A stretch of 9,338 nt of DNA from Alphaproteobacteria bacterium (GTDB taxonomy: Bacteria; Pseudomonadota; Alphaproteobacteria; UBA828): contig JAUVWK010000089.1 in assembly GCA_030604165.1 (NCBI GenBank), positions 1 through 9,338 on the forward strand, given 5' to 3'. The position numbers were made by a program, and so were the translations under genes. The notes beneath the pieces are model-generated. The model was not told the origin of the DNA. It did no database searches and saw nothing but the letters and a program-made list of their open reading frames with translations. Positions 1 to 7,157 of the stretch are shown piece after piece (within the stretch, counting starts at the first letter, position 1; the number at the start of each line of letters is the position of its first letter).

Positions 1-3
1 AAG

Positions 4-101
4 GGTCCCCTATCCCGGCTTCTCGGGGCGTCGAACGCCCTTGACGATGGCACGCCATCGCCGGCGGGCGCTCTCCTGCCGAGAAACCGGGATAGGGGAT
101 C
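4..101. repeat. Long inverted repeat enclosing three hairpins (cloverleaf-like element)
   Basis: Positions 7-26 and 79-98 are reverse complements over 20 bp with one exception, C19 opposite A86. On the minus-strand transcript this pair becomes a G-U wobble, so the stem would be unbroken there. Pairing extends outward through T6/A99, G5/T100 (wobble) and G4/C101. Inside lie three further hairpins: GGGCGT-CGA-ACGCCC (26-40), CGATGGC-AC-GCCATCG (45-60), and CGGCGGG pairing CCTGCCG with one G-U (62-81). The last overlaps the outer stem by three bases, so some refolding is possible. Neither flank has a T-run, so this is not a standard intrinsic terminator. It could be a palindromic intergenic repeat, a small MITE-like element or a structured RNA. 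No target duplication is visible. Confidence 0.7.
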
Positions 102-136
102 GTATGGGCACCATATGTTAGATTTTATCCACTAGT

Positions 137-1327
137 ATGGCGCCGCCGCTTGCGGCCAATGGAGTCTTCAGCGACCTTTTCATGACCCAGCCGAATCCTT
201 CACCGGAGCGCGCCCGGCCGCACGCCGCGCCTGGCTCGCTCTCGCCTGCCGCGGCGCCAGCGGTCGAGCCGATTTTTCCGCCACGCTTTTTGCGTGAGTT
301 GGTCGAACCGCTGTTTGCCACCCCGGAGCGGGCCCGGCTTGCGGGCGCGCTGCTCGGCGCGCCGCTGGCGCTGGTGGCCTATCGCGCCCTCGCTGCGGCC
401 GCGCGGCCCGCCGGGATCGACGCATCCGAGCTGCATCGACAGGCCCAGATCGAGGCGGTGCAGTCTCGCGAGCCCCGAGAGCGAGCCCTGACATTCATTG
501 CCGCCCTCGAAGCGGCCGGTATCCCGAGCGTCGCCATCAAGGGGCTGGCCACGGCATTCGCGCTTTACCCGCAGCCCTATTTTCGCCTGATCCCCGATGT
601 CGATTTGCTGGTGCGGCCCGAGCACATCGCGGCGCTGGCCCGGCTGCTCGAGCGCCGCGGCTTCGTCACGGTGCGCGATTCCTCGGCCGTGCGCGCCTGG
701 GGCGCGCTCACGGTCGCGAGTTTCGCCCCGATCGCGCCGCCCGGGGCCGGCTATTTCTTGGATATTCACCGCCTGATCGACGATCCGCCGGCGGCCCGGG
801 GCATCCCGACCGAGGCCGTCTTCGCGCGCGCCCGCACCATCGACGCGCAAGGCGTGGCGCTCCGCGTGCCGGGGCCGGAAGAGAGCTTCGTGATCCTCGC
901 GCTCAATGCCTTCCGCGACCTCTATGAGCCGCGCGGGCTCAAATCCCTCTTCGATGCCGCGTTGTTGTTGCACGCGCCGCTCGACTGGGTGGCGATCGAG
1001 CGCATGGCCGAGCAGGGCCGCTTCGTGCGCCGTGTGGTGTTCTATCGTGAGCTGCTCTCGGTGCTTGGGGTCGCCGCGCTCGAGGCGCCGTTCGCGGACC
1101 GCAAGCTCGGGCCGCTGGCGCGGCGCCTGTTGCGCCGCGTTTCCCAAAACATGCGCTCCCTCGCGTTGTCGCGCCTACCGGATGGGCTCAAGCTGGCCCT
1201 GGAATTGGCGCTCTACGATTCGCCGCTGCACACCGCCCGGCGCAACGCCCACCGCCTGGTCGGGCTGGCCATGCGCCCGTCGCACGCCTTGCCGGGCTTG
1301 CCCTGTCGGGAGCTCGCGGACATTTGA
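137..1327 (+). CDS. Nucleotidyltransferase family protein, PF14907-like (uncharacterised)
   Basis: This 396-residue protein resembles the uncharacterised nucleotidyltransferase family NTP_transf_5 (PF14907). The typical core is visible: an AIKGLA segment, then ALYP, then a conserved R before PDVDLLV, whose D154 and D156 would be the metal-binding acidic pair, followed by a helix ending in ERRGF. The remaining ~200 residues are helical and leucine-rich, as in the family. Substrate and reaction are unknown. No signal peptide or membrane segment is evident. Family members often lie in polysaccharide or peptide biosynthesis loci, which fits the downstream GDP-mannose enzyme. The start is uncertain: neither ATG 137 nor the in-frame ATG 182 has a good ribosome site. 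The AT-rich stretch at 111-134 could be a promoter -10 region. The first ~45 residues are Pro/Ala-rich and poorly conserved-looking. The family call is from motif recall, not a search. Confidence 0.75.
   Translation: MAPPLAANGVFSDLFMTQPNPSPERARPHAAPGSLSPAAAPAVEPIFPPRFLRELVEPLFATPERARLAGALLGAPLALVAYRALAAAARPAGIDASELHRQAQIEAVQSREPRERALTFIAALEAAGIPSVAIKGLATAFALYPQPYFRLIPDVDLLVRPEHIAALARLLERRGFVTVRDSSAVRAWGALTVASFAPIAPPGAGYFLDIHRLIDDPPAARGIPTEAVFARARTIDAQGVALRVPGPEESFVILALNAFRDLYEPRGLKSLFDAALLLHAPLDWVAIERMAEQGRFVRRVVFYRELLSVLGVAALEAPFADRKLGPLARRLLRRVSQNMRSLALSRLPDGLKLALELALYDSPLHTARRNAHRLVGLAMRPSHALPGLPCRELADI
1308..1326 (+). promoter_or_regulatory. Ribosome site and TTG start overlapping the upstream stop
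   Basis: GGGAG at 1308-1312 lies 11 bases before a TTG at 1324. The TTG shares three bases with the TGA stop (1325-1327) of the upstream gene, giving a TTGA junction. No ATG lies in frame before residue 73 of the downstream protein, which supports TTG as the start. The arrangement suggests translational coupling of the two genes. Confidence 0.55.
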
Positions 1328-1818
1328 AGCGGGACGAAACCCTGTCGGATCAATCTGCCGCGCCGCCGGCGCGGCCACGCGGCACCGACGCAGCTACCGA
1401 CCCTGTGGCCGCGCGGCGCTTCGTCGAGCGCTTCACCGAACGGGTGCCGCGACGCATCGCGGCGAGCTTTACCGACGCGCAGTTGCGGGCCGTGATTCGG
1501 GCCTTCGGCTTGCGCAAATGGGAGAACCACACCGTCGATATGCGCTCGACGGCGCCGTTCTTCGGGCGCCATTACTACTTCGTTTTGCTTGCCGATCTCG
1601 AACGCCGCAGCCGCAAACGGCGCCGGGCCGAGCGCAAGGCGCACCCGCTCGTCGGCTTCGGCAACGCGGTGTTTCTTTTGCTCTTGCTCGTGGTCCTTGC
1701 CAGCGCGGTATTCGCCGGTTTCTATATCCTGAAGTCGGCCTTCGGCGTCGACATCATGCCGGGGGTCTCGCTCGGTATCTGGAACGAGATCCTCAGCCAG
1801 ATCGGGTTGCGCAGATAG
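1324..1818 (+). CDS. Unrecognised single-span membrane protein
   Basis: I do not recognise the family of this 164-residue protein. Visible parts are a disordered Pro/Ala-rich N-terminus (1-27), a basic helical segment (29-60), and a compact motif-like core at 61-92 rich in aromatic and charged residues (FGLRKWENH, VDMRS, FFGRHYYFVLL). A strongly basic stretch follows (94-107, RRSRKRRRAERK within it), then one hydrophobic segment (115-136) and a short tail of about 28 residues. With positive charge on the N-terminal side, the core should sit in the cytoplasm and the tail in the periplasm. The gene overlaps the PF14907-like gene by 4 bases and ends 10 bases before the ManC-type gene. It is therefore probably co-transcribed and may be a membrane accessory to polysaccharide assembly; this role is inference. 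The TTG start makes it easy to miss in automated calls. Confidence 0.7.
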   Translation: MKRDETLSDQSAAPPARPRGTDAATDPVAARRFVERFTERVPRRIAASFTDAQLRAVIRAFGLRKWENHTVDMRSTAPFFGRHYYFVLLADLERRSRKRRRAERKAHPLVGFGNAVFLLLLLVVLASAVFAGFYILKSAFGVDIMPGVSLGIWNEILSQIGLRR

Positions 1819-1828
1819 GTCGTGGACG

Positions 1829-3313
1829 ATGACAGCGAACGATCAGCAAGGCGCGCGGCGCCGCGTCGGCCCGATCCACCCCGTATTGCTGAGCGGCGGC
1901 GCGGGCACGCGCCTGTGGCCGTTGTCGCGGGCGCTTTATCCGAAGCAGCTGTTGGCGCTGGCGGGTCGCCACACCATGCTGCAAGACACCGCGCTTCGCT
2001 TTCGCACAGACGGTGCCGACAGCGCGGACGGGGCCGCCGAATTCGCCGCCACCACGGTGATCTGCAACGAGGCCCACCGCTTCATCATTGCCGAGCAGTT
2101 GCGCGCCGTCGGCGTGAGCGCGGCGCGGCTGGTGCTCGAGCCGGTCGGGCGCAATACCGCGCCGGCGGCGGCGGTCGCGGCGCTGCTGGTGACCGAGCGC
2201 GATCCGGAGGCGCTGCTGCTGATCGCGCCGTCCGACCAAGTCGTCGGCGACGCCGTGGCGTTGCGCGCGGCGATCGCCTCGGCCGCGGCGGTGGCGTCCG
2301 CGGGCGCCCTGGTGACCTTCGGGGTACAACCCAACGGGCCGCACACGGGTTATGGCTATATTCGTCGCGGCGCGCCCTTGGCTGGCGCGTCGGCCGACTG
2401 CTACGAGATCGAGCGCTTCGTCGAGAAGCCCGACGCCGCGAGCGCGCAACGCTATGTCGACGCGGGCACGTATTACTGGAACAGCGGCATGTTCCTGTTC
2501 GGCGCGGCACGTTATTTGGAGGCGCTGGGCCGCCGCAAACCGGCCATGCTGGAGGCCTGCCGGGCGGCGCTCGCCGAGGCCGGGTCCGATGACGATTTCC
2601 TGCGCCTGGCCAAGGCGCCGTTCGAGCGCATCGAGGGCGATTCGATCGACTACGCGGTGATGGAGCACGCCGAGCGCGCCGCGGTCGTGCCCATCGATGT
2701 CGGCTGGAGCGACCTCGGCTCGTGGCGGGCGTTGTGGGAGCTCGGCGCGCGCGACGCCGCCGGCAACGTGGTGCTGGGCGATGCCGTCGTGCTCGACGCG
2801 CGCAACGCCTATGTGCGCAGCGACGGGCCCCTCGTGGCGGCGGTCGGCGTCGAAGACCTGGTCATCGTCGCGACCGCGGATGCCGTGCTGGTGACCCGCC
2901 AGGAGACCGCCGAGGCGGTGCGCGAGGTCGTGGCGCGGCTTAAGGCCGAGGGTCGGCCCGAGCCCGAGACACACGCCAAGGTCTATCGCCCTTGGGACTC
3001 GTTCGAAGGCATCAGGGCGGGCGAGGGCTATCAGGTCAAGCTGCTGACCGTCAATCCGGGCGCCGCGCTCTCGCTGCAATATCACAACCGGCGCGCCGAA
3101 CATTGGGTCGTGGTCGCCGGCGAGGCGCGGGTCACGCTGGGCGAGACCACGCAAACCCTGAAGCCCGACCAAGCGACCTATGTGGCCACCGGCGTGCCGC
3201 ACCGCTTGGAGAATCCCGGCACCGTGCCGCTCCAGGTGATCGAGGTGCAGAGCGGGGATTATCTCGGCGAGGACGACATCGTTCGGCTCGAAGACCGCTA
3301 CGGCCGGGACTGA
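1829..3313 (+). CDS. manC: Mannose-1-phosphate guanylyltransferase / mannose-6-phosphate isomerase (ManC/AlgA type)
   Basis: This 494-residue bifunctional cytoplasmic enzyme converts fructose-6-P to mannose-6-P and joins mannose-1-P to GTP to form GDP-mannose. The N-terminal guanylyltransferase domain starts with LSGGAGTRLWPLSR (21-34) and YPKQ (37-40). It carries FVEKP at 197-201, the family substrate/metal motif, then YYWNSGMF and DVGWSDLGSW. A linker leads to the type II phosphomannose isomerase cupin domain (about 385-494): RPWD at 387-390, probable metal ligands H419, E424 and H425, and H458 in GVPHRLENPG. Length matches AlgA/XanB/CpsB relatives (about 470-490). Both domains look intact. 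A partial ribosome site (AGG at 1817-1819) overlaps the previous stop. A phosphomannomutase, required for the intermediate step, is not in this window. The product feeds mannose- or fucose-containing surface polysaccharides. Confidence 0.95.
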   Translation: MTANDQQGARRRVGPIHPVLLSGGAGTRLWPLSRALYPKQLLALAGRHTMLQDTALRFRTDGADSADGAAEFAATTVICNEAHRFIIAEQLRAVGVSAARLVLEPVGRNTAPAAAVAALLVTERDPEALLLIAPSDQVVGDAVALRAAIASAAAVASAGALVTFGVQPNGPHTGYGYIRRGAPLAGASADCYEIERFVEKPDAASAQRYVDAGTYYWNSGMFLFGAARYLEALGRRKPAMLEACRAALAEAGSDDDFLRLAKAPFERIEGDSIDYAVMEHAERAAVVPIDVGWSDLGSWRALWELGARDAAGNVVLGDAVVLDARNAYVRSDGPLVAAVGVEDLVIVATADAVLVTRQETAEAVREVVARLKAEGRPEPETHAKVYRPWDSFEGIRAGEGYQVKLLTVNPGAALSLQYHNRRAEHWVVVAGEARVTLGETTQTLKPDQATYVATGVPHRLENPGTVPLQVIEVQSGDYLGEDDIVRLEDRYGRD

Positions 3314-3324
3314 TCAGGGCGGTC

Positions 3325-3753
3325 TCAGGGCCTCACGACGAGCACCGAGCGGTCGTAGTGGCGCACCACCTTGGCGGCGTTGGGCCCGAGCAGGAAGTCG
3401 CCGACCGCCGGGCGGTGCGAGGCCATGACAATGAGATCGGCGCCGATTTGCGTGCCGGTCTCGATGATCTGCTGGTAGATCGAGCCTTTGTGCATGATGG
3501 CGTTGGCCGTCACGTCGTCGGGCACTTCCGCCTCGATCAGCGCCTGCAGCTCGCGCCAGGCGCGGTCGGCGAGTTCCTGCTCGGCCTCGGGCCGGAAATA
3601 CTGCCCGACCACGGTCATGCCGTAATCGGGAATCACGGTCATCAAATGGAGCTCGGCGCCGTAGTCGCGGCAAAGCTGCACCGCGACCGGCAAGGCCTTC
3701 TCCCACGAGCTCTTTTCGTCGAGGTCGACCGGTAAGAGAACGGTTTTGTACAT
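3325..3753 (-). CDS. UspA-family universal stress protein of a TRAP transport operon
   Basis: This 142-residue single-domain Usp protein has the family fold signature: KTVLLPVDL at the N-terminus with D10, and a C-terminal LLG..AAKVVRH...SVLVVRP. The nucleotide loop is unusual. The common G-x2-G-x9-G(S/T) becomes A111-S-H-R114, then 8 residues, then G123-P124, so both first glycines and the final Ser/Thr are replaced. ATP binding may be weakened or altered. It is the last gene of the TAXI-TRAP operon, 31 bases after the permease stop, with a GAGGA ribosome site (3758-3762) four bases before its ATG. Usp proteins tied to TRAP transporters are known; TeaD of Halomonas elongata binds ATP and affects TeaABC ectoine uptake. 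A regulatory role on this transporter is inferred. The gene converges on manC with only 11 bases between stops. Confidence 0.92.
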   Translation of the reverse strand: MYKTVLLPVDLDEKSSWEKALPVAVQLCRDYGAELHLMTVIPDYGMTVVGQYFRPEAEQELADRAWRELQALIEAEVPDDVTANAIMHKGSIYQQIIETGTQIGADLIVMASHRPAVGDFLLGPNAAKVVRHYDRSVLVVRP

Positions 3754-3784
3754 GCTGTCCTCGCTTGCTCGCCGGGCCTTGATC

Positions 3785-5989
3785 TCAGCGCCGCGATGTC
3801 ACCCCGCGCGGGCGGCGCCAACCGCCCGACCGCAGGCGTTGCACGCCGTAGAGCACGGCAACGGCGGCGAGCGCCAGCGCCTGCACGACCTCGCGGGCCA
3901 GCGCCAGCGGCTCCGCCACCACCGCGGGGCGGAACAAGAGCACACAAAGCGCGAGCAGGATCAAGCGCTCGATGATGCCGCAGCGCGCGGCGAAGAAGCC
4001 CTGGATCGCGGCGGCAAAAGCGAACATCGCGATGAGCGAGACCAGGAAGATCCAGATCAGCCTGAGCGGGTCGTCGATCCAGACGATGGCGCCGCCCTCG
4101 CCGACGCCCCCGATCATCAGCAATTCGGCGTTGAAGATAAAGACGAAGGGCAGAATCGCGGTACGCAGATCGTAGGTGAAGCCCTGGATGCCGGTGCGGA
4201 TCGGATCGGTGCGGCCGATCGCCGCGGCGGCATAGGCGGCGAGCCCCACCGGCGGCGTATCGTCGGCCAAGATGCCGAAATAGAAGACGAACAAGTGCGC
4301 CGCGATCAGCGGGAACACGAGGCCCGCATCGCTGCCCAGGGCGACGATCACCGGCGCGGTCAGCGTCGCCATGACGATGTAATTCGCCGTCGTCGGCAGG
4401 CCCATGCCGAGGATCAAGCTGGTGATCGCGGTGAGCACGAGCATGAGGCTGACGCTGCCCATCGACGCCCGCTCGATCAACGTGACGAAGCGCCCGACCA
4501 GGCCGGTGCTGGTGACCACGCCGACGATGATGCCGGCGGTCGCGGTGGCGGCGCCGACCGCGATCATGTTGCGCGCGCCCGCGATCAGGCCCTCCCAAAT
4601 GTCGCGCAGGCTCAGCATGACGGAGACCCGAAGCGCGCCGGCCAGGCTGTCGCCGGGCTCCAGCGCGCCGCTGGCGCGATGGCGGCCATAGGCGAGATAG
4701 GCGATGATGGGGCGCTGCACCAGCATCAAGACCGCGAGCGCCTCGATCGCGAGCAACGCCGAGGCGATCGCGAAGCGGCGCAGCACGACGAGATAGACCA
4801 GCAGCACCACGACCGGCAGCAGGTAATGCAAGCCGCGCAGCAGCGTCGGCAGGAGCGCCGGCAGCTCGTGGCGTTTGAGCGGCTTGAGGTCGAGCTTACG
4901 CGCCTCGAGATGGACCACGTAGAACAACGCCATGTACGAGATCAGGGCCGGAAACAGCGCCGCCCGCACCACGTCCAGATAGGGTATGCCGATGATCTCG
5001 GCCATGATGAACGCGGCCGCGCCCATGATCGGCGGCATCAGCTGGCCGTTGGTGGAGGCCGCGACCTCGATCGCCGCGGCCTTGTGGGCCGGTAGGCCGA
5101 CCCGTTTCATGAGCGGAATGGTGAAGGTGCCCGTGGTTACCGTATTGGCGATCGACGAGCCGGAGACCAGGCCGGTCAGACCCGAGGCGACCACCGCCGC
5201 CTTGGCCGGGCCGCCGCGCATCCAGCCGAGCCCGGCAAAGGCCACGTCGACGAAGTAGCGGCCGGCCCCGGCCCGGTCTAGCAGCGCGCCGAAGAGCACG
5301 AAGAGGAAGACGAAATCGGTGGAGACGCCGAGCGGTACGCCGAGGATGCCGGTGGTCGAGAGATACTGGTCGTTAATCACATATTCCAGCGGGATGCCCC
5401 GGTGGCGCAGAATATCCGGCATGTAGGGGCCGACAAAGCTGTAGCCGAGGAAGATCAGCGCCAGAATCGGCAGCGCCAGGCCCAGCGCGCGCCGCGCCGC
5501 CTCCAGCAGCACCACGATCATCACCACGCCGGCCCAGACGTCGAGCGTGCTCGGCAGGCCCTGGCGCATGACGATGCCCTCGTAATCCCACCAGATATAA
5601 AGCGCGGCCACGCAACCGATAACGCCGAGCACCGCGTCGGGGATGGGGATATAGCGCCGGTTGGAGCGCGCCGGGGCGGGCCGCAATCGGCGCCAGGCTT
5701 TGACCCAGAACGGCGGCTTGGCCTCGTTGAAGGCGGGATAAGCGAGATAGACGAGAAGCACGGCGAAGGCCAGATGCCAGGCCCGCGCCACGGTCGCGTT
5801 GATCGGCTGGAAGGCGATATAGAGCTGGTAGCCCGACCAGCCGAGGCAAAGCAGCGTTATGGCCAGCCGGGCGATAGGCCGGTCGGGGTGGCGCGGCCCG
5901 CTCTCGGCCTGCGCGGCGATCTCGGCCGCGGCCGCGCCGCCGGCCTCCGCTTGCGCCCGATCGCGCGGCCGATCCTCGGTTCCTGTCAT
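3785..5989 (-). CDS. TAXI-type TRAP transporter fused permease (DctQM fusion)
   Basis: This 734-residue inner-membrane protein fuses the small DctQ-like and large DctM-like TRAP subunits. A hydrophilic, Ala/Glu-rich N-terminus (1-40) precedes about four hydrophobic segments (roughly 43-175), which correspond to the small subunit. The DctM part follows with hallmark stretches SGSSIANTVTTGTFTIP (about 275-291), AASTNGQLMPPIMG, and the second-repeat LGMGLPTTANYIV (G528 opens GMGLPTT). Membrane segments continue to near the C-terminus, which ends in a basic tail. Members use an ion gradient to import substrate delivered by a TAXI binding protein, here encoded just upstream. The start is fixed by an in-frame TGA at 6017-6019 with no usable start before ATG 5989. 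GAGG sits unusually close to the ATG, about 3 bases away. The 77-base gap to the upstream gene holds a triple tandem repeat. The substrate cannot be read from sequence. Confidence 0.95.
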   Translation of the reverse strand: MTGTEDRPRDRAQAEAGGAAAAEIAAQAESGPRHPDRPIARLAITLLCLGWSGYQLYIAFQPINATVARAWHLAFAVLLVYLAYPAFNEAKPPFWVKAWRRLRPAPARSNRRYIPIPDAVLGVIGCVAALYIWWDYEGIVMRQGLPSTLDVWAGVVMIVVLLEAARRALGLALPILALIFLGYSFVGPYMPDILRHRGIPLEYVINDQYLSTTGILGVPLGVSTDFVFLFVLFGALLDRAGAGRYFVDVAFAGLGWMRGGPAKAAVVASGLTGLVSGSSIANTVTTGTFTIPLMKRVGLPAHKAAAIEVAASTNGQLMPPIMGAAAFIMAEIIGIPYLDVVRAALFPALISYMALFYVVHLEARKLDLKPLKRHELPALLPTLLRGLHYLLPVVVLLVYLVVLRRFAIASALLAIEALAVLMLVQRPIIAYLAYGRHRASGALEPGDSLAGALRVSVMLSLRDIWEGLIAGARNMIAVGAATATAGIIVGVVTSTGLVGRFVTLIERASMGSVSLMLVLTAITSLILGMGLPTTANYIVMATLTAPVIVALGSDAGLVFPLIAAHLFVFYFGILADDTPPVGLAAYAAAAIGRTDPIRTGIQGFTYDLRTAILPFVFIFNAELLMIGGVGEGGAIVWIDDPLRLIWIFLVSLIAMFAFAAAIQGFFAARCGIIERLILLALCVLLFRPAVVAEPLALAREVVQALALAAVAVLYGVQRLRSGGWRRPRGVTSRR

Positions 5990-6000
5990 CGCCTCGGCGT

Positions 6001-6033
6001 TGGTCTCACCGTGGTCTCACCGTGGTCTCACCG
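6001..6033. repeat. Perfect 3 x 11-bp tandem repeat upstream of the TRAP permease
   Basis: The unit TGGTCTCACCG occurs three times without mismatch at 6001-6011, 6012-6022 and 6023-6033. It lies wholly in the intercistronic gap between the binding-protein stop and the permease start, ending 11 bases before the permease ATG on the minus strand. In the mRNA the unit reads CGGUGAGACCA and offers repeated weak GGUGAG ribosome-site-like segments. Eleven bp is close to one DNA helical turn, so a protein-binding array is also possible. Confidence 0.9.
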
Positions 6034-6066
6034 TCGCTCGAGCCGCGGCGCGTGGCGGATACGCGC

Positions 6067-7035
6067 TTACAGCCAGCCGCGTTCCTTGTAATAGCGCTCG
6101 GCACCGGGATGGAACGGCGCGCTCAGGCCCTTTAGCATCGCCGCCGGATCGAGGACGCGAAACGCGGCGTGCGCCGCCTTGAGCTCGTCCAAATGCTCGA
6201 ACACGGTCTTCACCACGTCATAGACCATGTCATCGGAGGCATTGGCGTTGGTCACCACCGTGGCCGTCACCGCGTAGGTCTCGACGCCGTCCGCGACGCC
6301 ATTGTAGGTGCCGCCCGGGATGGTGGTCATGACGTAATAGGGCCGCTCGGCGACGAAGGCCTTGATGGCGGCGGAGTTGATCGAAAGGATCTTGATATCG
6401 GTCGAGGTCGCCGGCTCTTCGATCGCCGCGCTCGGATTGCCCACGGTGTAGAAAAAGGCGTCGATCTTGCGGTCGATCAAGGCGCGCGAGGCCTCCTGCT
6501 GTTGCAGCCCTTGCACCTTGATGTCGGCCTCCTTGTCGATGCCGTAGATACGCAGCACGTCCTCGGCGTTGCCGCGCTGACCGGATCCCGGGTTGCCGAT
6601 ATTGACGGTCTTGCCCTTGAGATCGGCGACGCCGTCGATGCCGGTATCCGCGCGGGTCACCAGCAGCACGGTCTCGGGGTGCATGCTGAAGACGCTGCGC
6701 AGGTCCGCCATCGGCTTGCCGTCCCAGTCGCTCTTGCCGTTGTAGGCCTCGAAATTGCGGTCGGATTGGGCGACGCCGAAGTCCAGAAGCGTGCGCTCCA
6801 CGGCGCGAATGTTGAAGACGGAGCCGAGCGCCGGCCGGCCGACACAGTTGTATTTTCCGCCGCCGTGTTTGTTGACCAGGTTACAGACATGCAGCGCCAC
6901 CTGGTAATAGACGCCGGTCACCGAGCCGCCGCCGATCAGGATATCCTGCCCGGCGCGCGCCGGCGAGATGCCGGCCACCGCGCCCCACATGGCGGCGGCG
7001 GCGGCGGCGGCCAGAAGTGCTCTGCGAGCGATCAT
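6067..7035 (-). CDS. TAXI-family TRAP transporter periplasmic solute-binding protein
   Basis: This 322-residue precursor has a signal peptide: MIARR, a hydrophobic Ala-rich core (7-23), and a cleavage site after ARA28. The mature protein opens with the TAXI-type strand and loop ILIGGGSVTGVYYQ (32-45). Later features are FGVAQSDRNFEAYNG, LKGKTVNIGNPGSGQRG, and a C-terminal domain with FHPGAERYYKERGWL at the end. Cys51 and Cys64 bracket a short loop and may form a disulfide. TAXI proteins capture small organic anions in the periplasm; characterised members bind glutamate or 2-oxoglutarate, but this substrate is unknown. It is the first gene of the operon and is followed by the fused permease and a Usp protein. 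I chose ATG 7035 because AGGAGAGG lies just upstream. The ATG at 7050 runs directly into that ribosome site and would add only five residues. Confidence 0.95.
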   Translation of the reverse strand: MIARRALLAAAAAAAMWGAVAGISPARAGQDILIGGGSVTGVYYQVALHVCNLVNKHGGGKYNCVGRPALGSVFNIRAVERTLLDFGVAQSDRNFEAYNGKSDWDGKPMADLRSVFSMHPETVLLVTRADTGIDGVADLKGKTVNIGNPGSGQRGNAEDVLRIYGIDKEADIKVQGLQQQEASRALIDRKIDAFFYTVGNPSAAIEEPATSTDIKILSINSAAIKAFVAERPYYVMTTIPGGTYNGVADGVETYAVTATVVTNANASDDMVYDVVKTVFEHLDELKAAHAAFRVLDPAAMLKGLSAPFHPGAERYYKERGWL

Positions 7036-7039
7036 GATT

Positions 7040-7047
7040 CCTCTCCT
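7040..7047 (-). promoter_or_regulatory. Shine-Dalgarno site fixing the TAXI protein start
   Basis: The minus strand reads AGGAGAGG across 7047-7040, with AGGAG ending seven bases before ATG 7035. The alternative ATG at 7050-7048 abuts this site and has no ribosome site of its own, so 7035 is the likely start. Confidence 0.8.
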
Positions 7048-7157
7048 CATGGTTTTTTGTCGTGGCCAGCGCGGCGCCCGGCGCGCGCGGTCCGTCCCCA
7101 GAGGCCCGAAGCGGCGGCCCAGGCGCCTGCGCGGGCGGCCCTCGGTCCCTGCCGGGA

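Noticed and set aside
7..98. Inverted repeat as an intrinsic terminator
   Set aside because: Neither strand has a T-run after the stem, and the loop region is over 50 bases with its own hairpins.
111..134. AT-rich patch as a promoter with a leaderless start at 137
   Set aside because: It could be a -10 region, but no -35 at proper spacing is visible, so it was not listed as a feature.
200..1147. Minus-strand open frame opposite the PF14907-like gene
   Set aside because: Arg/Gly-rich antisense translation without motifs; the plus frame has a coherent domain.
906..1832. Plus-strand open frame in another phase spanning the first two genes
   Set aside because: Composition is Arg/Ser/Cys/Trp-rich and it overlaps two better genes; it is an off-frame artefact.
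1793..3202. Long minus-strand open frame opposite manC (469 codons)
   Set aside because: It is a shadow of the strongly supported manC frame in GC-rich DNA; its translation is Arg/His/Gly-rich with no recognisable domain.
3311..3317. TGATCAG at both convergent junctions (3311 and 8184)
   Set aside because: Each begins with a TGA stop, so only four further bases agree; chance explains this.
3642..4598. Minus-strand alternative frame within the TRAP permease
   Set aside because: Arg/His-dense off-frame reading; the permease frame carries the TRAP motifs throughout.
3746..5095. Plus-strand open frame of 449 codons across the TRAP permease
   Set aside because: The product is a Asp/Arg/Gln/His-rich low-complexity translation typical of the antisense of a membrane protein gene.
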